Positions 33,447-45,600 of a stretch of 64,000 nt of DNA are shown piece by piece. The position numbers were made by a program, and so were the translations under genes. Below the pieces are notes generated by a model. It ran no database searches, was not told the origin of the DNA, and was given only the letters and a program-made list of their open reading frames with translations. Position 1 is the first letter of the stretch; every line of letters begins with the position of its first letter. This stretch comes from Liolophura sinensis (lineage: Eukaryota; Mollusca; Polyplacophora; Chitonida; Chitonidae). The stretch lies in the NCBI RefSeq assembly GCF_032854445.1, contig NC_088296.1:5419246-5483245 (forward strand). Reading direction: 5' to 3'.

Positions 33447-36400
33447 CTAGAAAGAGAAAGTGGGAAAACCTTGCTAGCTGATCCTCGTAATAATTTTAAT
33501 GTTTAACTCTGCAGTGAATTGTGAAAAATTCCATCCGCGTGTGACGCCTTTATAAAGGCTATTTCAAGGGTGAGGCCGCAAATTACACAAAACCTTAGAG
33601 AAAAACCAAAATTATAAACACCATGAAATTATTAGCGACCTTAAAACGTGGAAAATGTTAGCCTAAAGGGTCACAGGCACAAACGTATTCAATATGTTAA
33701 ATCTTGTTAGCGTGCAAAACATTGTAAAAATTAATGAGAAAATAGTCTGTAATGTTCCAACAGGTGGTATTTCATTTGTTCCTAAAGTTATATAAGTGCT
33801 TATAAAACTCATGAACTACAACAATCTCTGGTATGACTACGTGTAGATTACTCTTGGCAAAGAAGTCATCACCAGCCCATTTGTCTTCTACACCGATCTT
33901 TTCACAGACCCGAACCGATACGGTCGTAGACATGATTCTAGCGCTTGCAACAGGTAGTTCGACTGTGGCTTCAAGTCAGGAAGTTTGCCAGGTACTTGAC
34001 AAATTAAGGGCGATGGTTATTTCCGGGCATTCCGGTTTCCTCCACCAGATGCTGTTCAGGCCTAAGTGGCTTAAATAAATAGATAATTAACTAATTAACT
34101 GGAGAATGACCACTCACCTTTTCCGTGCGTTTTCGTCACGGTGATCGTCTCACCGCTGTTTAACGTCTGTACTGTCTGAGCAGCCTTTAAGTCGGAACTC
34201 ATTACTGCTCCCTTAATCACGTGGCGCTTTAAGATCTATACAACAACAACGGCAGCAGCAAGTGAATCTACGTCATCAGTTCTATCCTAGGATAAATATA
34301 TCAAAATTTCATTTTACAGTACCAAACACTACGAGTTGTGAAGAAGTTTCAAATTTTGACTCAAGTCACAAAATGGCCGTGTGGAACCGGTTCCGTGTCG
34401 TGGGCCCTTACCGTTGACAGGGGTTCCGAAGGTGAAGTGAATTTTTCAAAGGCGGAATTTGACGGGGCAAAAATTGTGTAATTTTGTGACTTGTCCATCA
34501 AGGCGCTGTCCAGCTTCTCGTTTGTAACTTTGCCTTTAAGTTGCCTGCAAAGATAAACGTACATTTATGAAAAGAAAATAGACAAAAAAGCGATGTAGAA
34601 ATCAGTTTAAGCGTGTTCCCATTATCAAGAAGTTTTAAAAACGATCTTTTACCCAAAGCAGCCCCTTGCTAGGAAAAGCTGTTTTAGGGGCAATTTGTAT
34701 ATTTGGAACCCTTGAAAGAGGTAATACCAAGTCCCCTATTTTTATACAGTAATATTTGCTGGCAGTTTGACACACACTGCGTTTTATGGCAGATAAGCAG
34801 CTCTTTTCTGACTGTAAATTTATAAGGTCATTTTCAAAGGTGCTATGAAAAGCCCAACATCGCACGATTCTTTTTTGCAGCTGAAGCGCAAATCAAATAC
34901 ACACCACCACCATGTAAAGTTACGCTGAAGTTCGTGTTCGTGTAAATGTACTCTATGGTAAATTAATTGTTTAAACTTACAGCAGGCACTTGTATCTCTT
35001 CAGTAATGTTTGTAGATCTACCCTCCTCTTCCCTGTGGTGAATTACAGAGTAAATATTGTTTTTGTATATAACTTATGCCACCTCGAAAAACACACCGCA
35101 GTTATCTTCCTATCTTTCTTCAATGTCATTACTCACGTCAGACCGTTCAGCCCCAGAGCCTCCACCAGATTGACCCCCGTCGTGAGGCCCAGGACCCCAT
35201 TGATACGGTGAACGACCCCATTGAGAATGGGGATTCCCGCCGAGCTGACAACGCGTGACCAGAGATCACCGGAGTTCTTCAGGTACACTAGAAACAGAGA
35301 GGATATTGACTGCTTTGAGTGATTGATTGTTTGGTTAGGTAGTTGATTTACTGATGGATTGATAACTTCCTAAGCCGATATTTGTGCCTGTAGTGTAAAT
35401 TCAGGTACCGTAAAGGAAACATTATATATTTGGTTTTCTTTTCATTAACCACAGACATTGTTTCAGCTTACTTCTGTATAGGGAAACCTACACATTATTT
35501 TTATGATTGCATAAACTATTGCCCATGGCCACAGTTTTATCCAGATATTGCCCAGTCTCATGCGGATATTGCACGGTTTCATCCAGGCATTGCCCGGTTT
35601 CCTCTAGACGTTGCCGATTTTGCTCTGAACACTTCTTCCAGCTGTAAACATTTCTCCAGCAGAAATTATTAACCGAGTCAATATAGGTGAAATAAATACA
35701 AACAAAACTAAAATAGCAAATGGATAAATAGCGGATTAGTATTTGCAGTATGTGACAATGAAGTTGCAGTGTCGTACCATTGTCGGACATATACTTGGTC
35801 ATAATGTCTCCATGGTATGTCCCAATCCTGCCGCCACGGCTGAAGTAATTGGCAAACAGGACGTTGTTGACGACAATGTGACGTTTCAGAACCTGTCGAA
35901 AATATAAAGGGAAAAACGACAATTACTTTAACTAATACATGTACACAACCGCTTATCTCCCTACACTCATTGGTTAGTAAGCTCTACACAGTTCGGATTC
36001 GATCGCTGTGAGACCATCTCAAGTACGGCAGGAAAGGAAGCCAGCATGAGCTGGACTTGGACTCAGAGGCTTCTGGGTCATTACGCCTCGCGAGGGTGCT
36101 AACCTTGTCGGCCGCATAAAACCATATACATCTTACATCTTTATTACAGAATCATGTACTCATTTAATGCCTTGGCTCTAAATTGACATGGCACGAAATG
36201 GTTGCCATGGCGATGTGCAACTCACCGCGTCGATCTCAGTGCTGGAGAATCCATCCGGGCTTGGAAGGGCCTCGTTCACGGGGGCAAATACGGTGACCAT
36301 GTGACTCTGGTTCACTAACATGTTCTTAATCTCCGGGGCTAAGTCCACGAACGCCTTCAGGCCACTGAAACAACAACCACAAATGTAAACTGCAAGCCGA

Positions 36401-39400
36401 TCGAGTGAGGGTAAACGGTAGGCCTACACATTTAAGCTATAGCGTATTCACCTTTAGGAAATACTAATTGTACGACCTGTATATATACCCTGTAACTGTT
36501 AGCAGAATGGTGATGGGAGATCACATGACAAAACCACACTCAGAAATCGTCGAAGAATTCTGTTTTTATAAAGATAAAAGACTTAAAAGTAAGACTGCGC
36601 AGTAGTGCATGGCGCGCAGTATCAGCTTCAGCATTCCATAGCCTTCCTTCATAAGGTATGGGAACCCATGCCGGCCTAACACAAGTCGGTGGAAGTGGCG
36701 TAGTGACTTTGTTCTTTCTGTAACATGCCACTGATTCTGTATTGTTGTGCTTCTAGAGAAATGACGTAGTTCGCAAGAAATGCAGCGTAACAGCAGAGAA
36801 TGATGTGTTGCGTGGAATTAAATTTTGTAAGCGGAAAGTTTGGAAGTATAACTCCCCCCCTACATCCTTGTCGCACCCCTGGGCCAATGTATCACCTGAA
36901 TTCTGGGTTATCCATGACGGCTTGACCCACAGTTATGGTCTCCCCCAGGGGGAACAGTACCCCGTCGATCATGTGGATGATACCATTGGAGGCCATCATG
37001 TCGGCCGCGACAATCTTGGCTTCGTTAACAGTTGCTCTGTCAGCCTGCAAAGACACGGGACCTTCATTATTACGTTTATTTATTTCATTTATATGATTGG
37101 TGTTTTTCGCTGTACTCAAGAATAATTCACTTATTCGACGGCGGCCAGCATTAAGTGGAAGGAAACCGGGAGGAGCCAGGGCGAAACCCATAAATTATTA
37201 TGTCATTTGATTGACAGTTGGATGGGCAAATAGGATTGGGTATGGAAAAAACGATGACGAAAGTTCTAGAAAAACTGACGCACGCAAACCCCACGTAGAG
37301 CACTGGTGTGGCTGCATCGTGTTTCACGTTTCTCTGACCTGGCGCATCCCTTGGTCTCTTTAGGAATCCAGATTTAAACTTGGTTCATAGTATTACCAAG
37401 CACTGTTGCTTTAGCCAACTAAAATGACTTCGGCTGTTTAAGTCCGCTTCTACTTCTCGTTCAAATTAACAAAGGTTACATTATTTGTTGTCCTATCTTT
37501 TAAGCCACTTTCTAATTTATAAATGACACCCAGTAGTTTGGTATGGGAGTATGTTTGAATATGAAATCATGGAGATGGATACTTACAGTTTTAACAAACC
37601 AGAGTGGGCGATTCAAAGCACTTAATGCTCTCATGTTGGAGGCGATGACTGATGACTTGACTGTTTGATTGATCACTGTCAAAAAAAAAACAAAAAAAAA
37701 ACATAAAATACTACAGCACAGAGAGTAAAACCAGAGCAGTGGCGACAATGTGATAGACGTACAACATAGAGAGTAAAACCAGAGCAGCGACGACAGTGTG
37801 ATAGACGTACAGCATAGAGAGTGAAACCAGAGCAGCGACGACAGTGTGTTAGACGTACAGCACAGATAGTAAAACCAGAGCAATGACGTCAGTGTGATAG
37901 ACGTAGGCCTACAGCATAGAGAGTAAAACCAGAGCAGCGACGACAGTGTGAGAGACGTACAGCACAGAGAGTAAAACCAGAGCAGTGACGACAATGTGTT
38001 AGACGTGCAGCACAGAGAGTAAAACCAGAGCAGTGACGTCAGTGTGAAAGACGTGCAGCATAGAGAGTAAAACCAGAGCAGTGACGACAGTAAGGCCAGA
38101 GCAGTGACGTCTGTGTGATAGACGTACAACATAGAGAGTAAAACCAGAGCAGTGACGACAGTGTGATAGAGAGTAAAACCAGAGCAGCGACGACAGTGTG
38201 TTAGACGTACAGCACAGTTAGTAAAACCAGAGCAGTGACGTGAAAGTGATAGACGTACAGCACAGAGAGTAGAACCAGAGAAACGACGACAGTGTGATAG
38301 TTCGCAAATGGTCACACATGTTCTCAGAGAAATCCGTCCTCTTGTTGATTTACCTCAGTTGGGGTTTACGGCCCCTTATAAGCCGTAATAAATGATTGGG
38401 TGAATGAAAATCACACAAGCCGTAATCAATGATTAGATAAATGGAAATCACACAAAGGGGTTAAAAATCTTTAACTAATATGTACATAAAAAAGTAAGTA
38501 ATAGTAGCTAATTAATAGGCAATGAGCGGTCATATTTTTGTTGGTTTTATTCTCATGGTACATAAATTGTTCATATTTGTTATCAACAGTTAACCATTTC
38601 TAGGCATACTTACAACAAAACTTTCCCCGGGCTCGCTCCGGTTTCCTCCCACCATAATGCTGGCCACCGTCGTATAAGTGAAATATTCTTGAGTACGGCG
38701 TAAAACACCAATCAAATAAATAACCAATAAAATACAACAAAACTACGACACAGAAACCGTTTTTAACGATGGTGCCCCATTGTTTATGCAGTGAATGACT
38801 GTTTAGGGCTATTAAAGGGGAGATAACTTACGGACATGGTTTAGGATGATGTTTCTGACTAGTGTGGCGTTCTCGACACCAGCCGGGTTTGCTCGCTTAA
38901 AGTGGAGAATCGCCTGGTTGTTTGGAGCGAACACTGTCATCGAAGGAGTCTGCAGTTGTAGGGTGATTTGTAACAGGTCTGAGTTGTTTTGGTTGATCAA
39001 CGACGCCAGCTGGAAGACAAACACAACGAGAAAGTGAAATATTACTGCAAGACAAATACAGGGAGAAAGTGAACTATTACTGCAAGCCAAATACAGCGAG
39101 AAAGCGGACTAATATTGCAAGACAAATACAGCGAGAAAGCGGACTAATGCTGCAACACAAATACAGCGAGAAAGTGAGCTATTACTGCAAGACAAATATA
39201 GGGAGAAAGCGGACTAATACTGCAACACAAATACAGCGAGTTTAAAGTGAGCTATTTCTGCCAGTCTTGGTGAAAACATTAACTGTAACTGACAGAATAA
39301 TACAGCGAAAACATGAACTATTACTGCAAAGCAAATACAAAGCATATAACGTGTTGCATGAGATATCTACTGCAAGACATCACGTGTTATATGAGGTTAC

Positions 39401-42400
39401 TTCTAAAAGACTATTGCATCGACACATAACATGCCATATAATGTTAAAAGTTTATTTGATGCATTTGATTGATCTTTTACGCCGTACTCAAGAATATTCC
39501 ACCTATTTGAGCGCGGCCAACATTATGGTGGGAGAAAAGCGCGCAGAGCCCGGGGAAGCCCACGACCTATTGCTGCAAGACGAATATAGACTAATACGCT
39601 ATACATGGCATGTTGCATGACATTACAACTGCCAAAGAAAGACATGACGTGTTGTGTGATGCTACCACAGCGAGACATGACATGTTGTATGAAGTTACTA
39701 CAGCGAAGCATGACGTGCAGAGGGATGTTATCTCAGCGAGATATGACGCGTTGTGTGATGTTACCACAGCGAGACATGACGCGTTGTATATGAGGTTACT
39801 ACAGCGAGACATGACGTGTTGTGTGATGTTACCACAGCGAGACATGACGCGTTGTATATGAGGTTACTACAGCGAGACATGACGCGTTGTGTGATGTTAC
39901 CACAGCGAGACATGACGCGTTGTATATGAGGTTACTACAGCGAGACATGACGCGTTGTATGAAGTTAACACAGCGAGACATGACGCGTTGTATATGAGGT
40001 TACTACAGCGAGACATGACGCGTTGTATGAAGTTACCACAGCAAGACATGACGCGTTGTATATGAGGTTAGGGCCTGCTGCTGCAAGACAAATATAGCGA
40101 GACATACGAAGTCATATTAAACGAGAATTTTATTTCAAATTTTTTTTTAAGTCAGATATATCTGAGGTAACTTACGAAAACCGAAAGCTACCGAAATATA
40201 TGGAGTCGTGTATTATATATAACTGATGAAAACGATGCACCAAGCAATAGATCTGTGTGAAAGGCGGGTGGTTAATACACTCATTGGATGGATGACCCTC
40301 TACTGACCTCCCAACCTGCCCTTAGACTGAAGCTCGATTTTTCGTCGAAACTCTATTACCTACATATAAATGACACTCATTATTTCTGACTCTTTATGAG
40401 GTCATTATTTTCTAGCTGTCTAATTTGCATATCACAGGTGTGAACGCTACAGGTGTCCACAGGTCACGTGACAATACCGGACATATAAACTCCAAGTGTT
40501 CGACTTCAACTTTACTCCGAAATGTGAAGACAAGTTGGTCCGATTTAGAAATATTTTTTCTTTGCCTCCATAAATTGTTTAAGTTGATAAATTTTAAAAA
40601 TTGTCTAGAACCACTAAATAAGACTAATAAAGTTTGTAACAGTGATCTTGGGGCTCAAAATGTCTTCTTGTCCCCCAGAACGTCCTTATTTTTCTTAAAA
40701 TATGATGTTAGGAGGCGAGAAAATATTCTAAATACCTATATATAGTAAGTTAAACAGGGCAAAAATGTTATATTCAATATTAGTGCAATTTATTTCCAAT
40801 ATCCCTTTTAAAGCATAATAAAGGTAAAGAAGGGCAAAGTAAAAACATCAGCACAGTAATAATTTCTGTACATTATTGTGATAAAAAATGTTTAAATGTT
40901 GATTTTGTATTTTAAAACGCATTTTTTTGTTAATTTCTTAGTTGTAACGGTTCTTTTTCTTTTACGCAAGTTGCGATCGTTCCATTCATTTTAACATCGG
41001 AAACATTATGACTAAATTATTGTCCAAATGGCGATACCCCGTTAATTTAGTGATCTGTTCGACAGTGAATAATTTTTTACCCGTCACCTGAACATTTGAA
41101 TATTACAGGCTATAAACATATATAAGTGATCACTCCTAATGCCTTTTGTATCACGTGCGACGTATAAATAATGCAAAAACCCACTGTGAAGGATATTGTC
41201 AGCATGAGTCATTATACGTCATTTGCATACAAATATGCCAACTAACACACGCATAGAGTCTTCGCTCACAACTGTTTTGGATAAGATTTGAATACATTTT
41301 AAGGTGCATGTATACATGTAAATGACGTGTACATGCAGAAAGAAAAAAAATCCACGTGTCTGTTCACGTGTCAGTAACAAATGAGGCGTGTCTTACTCAG
41401 GACGGCTGGAATGGATCGTGGCAGAGTGGTTATGACGCTTGTTTATTTATTTGCTTGATAGGTGTTTCACGCCGTTTTCAAGGATATTTCACTTATACGA
41501 TGGCTAACATTATGTCGGAGGGAACCGGGCCGAGCCCAGGGGAAACCACGACTTTTGTATTTAAATCACTAGGCCAAACGAGATGTAGGCTCAATCCCGG
41601 GATCGGACAGCGAATTTGTAGATATGTCATTGTTCGTGTGGGCTCGGTGACTATAAGTCAGTTCAACGCTATGTGGCCGGGTGCGGTTTAAGTTTGTTGA
41701 GGACCATTTGTCATATCTGGTCGTCACACGTGGGAAGTCTCCTCAATACATTGCCAAAGGTATGTGGTTTTCCCCGGGCACTGAGGTTTCCTCTGTCAAT
41801 AATTCTGTCCGGCATAGTACAAATGAAAGAAAAAATTCTTGAGTGTGGCGTTAGACAACAATTCAGATAAATAAATGAACAGCTAAATACTCCAATATGG
41901 CGGCAACCGGCAATTATACATGCTAAGGCACCAATCTCGCTTCAGGAACACATGCCATTCACCAATGAGATCTCGCGTTTGAATGTAACTCTCTTTATGT
42001 CAGCTTTGTCAAAATTACATGTCAAATGACGGCGGTCTGGTTGAGCACGTGCTCCCTCACCATATACCGGACCACCGTCGTATAAGTGAAATATTCTTGA
42101 GTACGGCGTCTCACTGAATCAAATATATATCTAAATCTACGTGTCTAAACAGACATTCGTATGCCAGGCGTCACCCAGTAAGGACGTTTCGGATCAGTAA
42201 TCGCAAAGCCAATTCTAAAAACGACGTTCAAATAGGACGGAATCATTCAAAGATTTTCAGTGATGTAGGAAAGATGCAAGGTTTGTTCTTGGGGACTGAG
42301 TAAAATCAGTATTCAATACATAAGTATATTAGATCTTTTCAATGGCATTTCACGAATGTCTTCTTCATTTTCTGTATTAAGGACAAATAGAACTTATAGG

Positions 42401-42629
42401 GTCGAAGATAGAAGAGAGGGTCGTGAATAGAAGAAAATTAATACTCTCCTCCAGGAGTACATAACTGGGCCTAAGTTTGACTGCTGAAGCGTCATGTTAC
42501 ATACCTCAAGAATGTGGAGAATGACATATTTTTCAAAACTTTATTTGCTTTGTAGTGGCTGCACGTGAACACGTGAAGTTATAAGGGCTTTGACTTGTAG
42601 TAATTGCAAGTGACCCCATATATATATAT

Positions 42630-42671
<42 letters not shown>

Positions 42672-45600
42672 TTATACAAAGTTCACTAACACCAACATTG
42701 ACAGAAAAATAATTGCAACTGCACTAACACCGAAGTTGACAAAAACAACACGTGCCACTGTATTTACATAACCCAAAAAAAAAAAACTACATGTACATTT
42801 AGTACTATCACACTAACATTAATGTGAAAAAGACAAAGAAAAAAGTGATGATTATCATTTTTTCGGGATGTATGACCGACGTGGTCACTCAACCGTTTCA
42901 AACTAACTTTCATTAATCTCATGCAGGGATATAGTCTGTAACGATAAAAATTATTTCAAGCATAAAACAGCTAGATTGTCTTCTGGTGCGTTATAAAACT
43001 GCTTGACCTGTACTTCCAGGGAGGCTTAGACAACAGCCTACAGGCCTACCCACTAAAACCAGAATGTACATAAAGTAATGTAGCAGAACGCTTTTTGTTT
43101 TGATGGGAAGTTTGCAAAATGCAGTTTGTAGCGCCATGCGAGAACGTCTTGTTGACTTATACAAGCAGGGCTATTTGTGTGTTTGTTTACACATGTAAGT
43201 AACAATGACAGATCAAAAAGGCATTCACATGACACATTGACTGCTGTATGAGTCATTTATTTAGCTACCCTGCGTCAACAGTGAAGACACATTTTCTTTC
43301 TTTATATACGCATTCCAGTATTATGTTGTATAACAAAGTGCTTGTGTAACCAAGAAAACTATTAACTATCTACTTTAAGATGTAAATTAAAGTAGAAATA
43401 AGGAAACAATTTGCATAATTGTTTTAGAAGTTGTTCACCGCACAACTGTTTCTTTTAAGGAGAGTTTCTGTTATTTTGTTGTGACCTGGCTTTGTTGCAG
43501 TCAGTACTGAATGGTTAGAACAAGGGAAACGGGGTTGGTTGCTCCGGTGTAAGTTTAATGACTGGGTGCAATGTCCTGTCAGGTGTCTTCGACATGATAC
43601 TTCAGTATGGACTCGCCCTGTCACAAGAAGACACAGTACATGTGCACTCGCCTAATGACACCTTCGTCGTCCTGTGACTATTAAGTACGACGTAAAACCT
43701 CAAGCTTACATGCATAAACGAGTTCGACTAATGGGCAGGGTGTAATTAGTGCAGCATTACAACATGTGTAGGGTTATGACGTCTGTAAATACGTACATAT
43801 TGATCTCAGATAGCCTATATTCTTACACTGTATCAAGGAAGCACATACGCCTTAATCGAAATATGAAAGTAAAGATTAGATAATTAGGGCTTGAGTCTTG
43901 AAGAGGATCGGATTTCTTTTAGTTTCCATGTTTTAATGTTAAATAAACGTAGGATCTACATGGCGTACTCTGGTATTGATGCTAATGTAAATATAGAATT
44001 AGGCCTGCAGATTTCCTAATAAGACGATAAAATCAGGTAATATACAGTGCGGGTAAGTCTGTTGAAGCCTGGAAGCCGTGGATACACCTATATATAATTT
44101 AGCACAATGCTATTTGCTGACCAAATGATCTTAGCTATATCTATCGTCGTGCCTAAAGGTATAGACAAACGCTGTTACTTTAGACAAGATATTTTAAGCG
44201 CCAAATTCCTGTCAAGCACTGGGGACTATTCCAGGAAGCACATTTGCATCTATGTTACAATTTCACTGGGCTGATTATTGCTGATTCTCAAGATTGAGAA
44301 AAGATGGATTTGTACGTTGAAGAAAACGTTACAAATTGCTCAGTTGAAGTTAGTTTAAAGGGTTTACTTAGATCTAAGTGTAGAAGATCTCGCTGACTCA
44401 TTTATATGAAGCGTTTTTTTCCGCCGAGGCACACAATTGCGTGACTAACTTGATTGATGTTTTACGTTGTTTTCAAGAGTTTTTATCTTATATGACAGTA
44501 GTCAGTTTCAACGGGTGATGAAAACGGAGTACCTGCAATAAACCACCGCAAAGGAATTTGGTAAACCTGACAAATCTCCTGATTTAAAGCCACATTAAGA
44601 GCTGGATTCGAACGCGCGACCTAATTGGTCAAGGATTTACTGATGGATTTAACCATCTGAGCTAGCGGTGGGCCCGTCTGAAGATTAACTTTCTAGGCCA
44701 ATAATTTCGAATCCATCTCGGACCGGCCAGGCTTCGATTTTACGTTAAAGGATTTCTCAGGATAAGTGGCATGTTTATTGATTTACTTATTTGATTGTTA
44801 ATTTGATGCAAAATCATTCCCTAATTTTTCTCTTAAAATAAGAGAGGTCAGTTTATGGGTGAGTAAACCGGAATGCCCGGGTTAAACTACCCATCCTTCG
44901 GGAAGTCACTAGCGAACTTTTCTACATGTGTCGTACAGATAAGTGCACCATACTAGTGGAAAAACAATCGGTTTTCAATGAGCGTTAACTCGATAAACGA
45001 CAACCTAATTCTATCCGTATATACTTCACGCCAGTCTTCGCTCGAGTGAAACTTTATTTTTATTACTATGACAAAAAACTGAAGATCGCAAAGTTCAACG
45101 ATTTATGTAAGTCATTCATGCCGAATCGGTCCAGTGCACTTAAACTGGAGATGTTAATCAACACACAGCGTGACAGAGACACTTACTTCCATTCATTCTT
45201 TTTCTTTTTACAACAAAGTTTGCACAAAATCATTAACATGGCGAAATTGACTTGATCTGGTGCTTTGGCGTCCAAATGTACAAAATATAGTATAGTGTTT
45301 CAGCTTGTGTGTTCAATTTCAACATAATACTTGAACAGTTATAAAACTTCTTCCATCCTCAACATCGCCCTTTGTCATGCATAAAGTGATATAACCTTAC
45401 CGAAAGAACCACACAAAAAGACATATAAATGAAAGTATAGGTGCGCAACTCAGCTCTTCCGGAAGTTTGCCAGGTAGGATCGAAATAAGCAAAGACTTCA
45501 TCCTAGTGTCTTTTCCTTCACATGCACACTTGACAACCGTCGTACAAAGGTAAAATGCTACTGAGCGCCAAAGCGTTAAACAGCTATATGCAGTACTCCG

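Noticed and set aside
37512-38315. 267-codon minus-strand ORF
   Set aside because: It contains one real FAS1 exon (37587-37675), but the rest is read-through of the 48-bp minisatellite and a poly-T acceptor tract.
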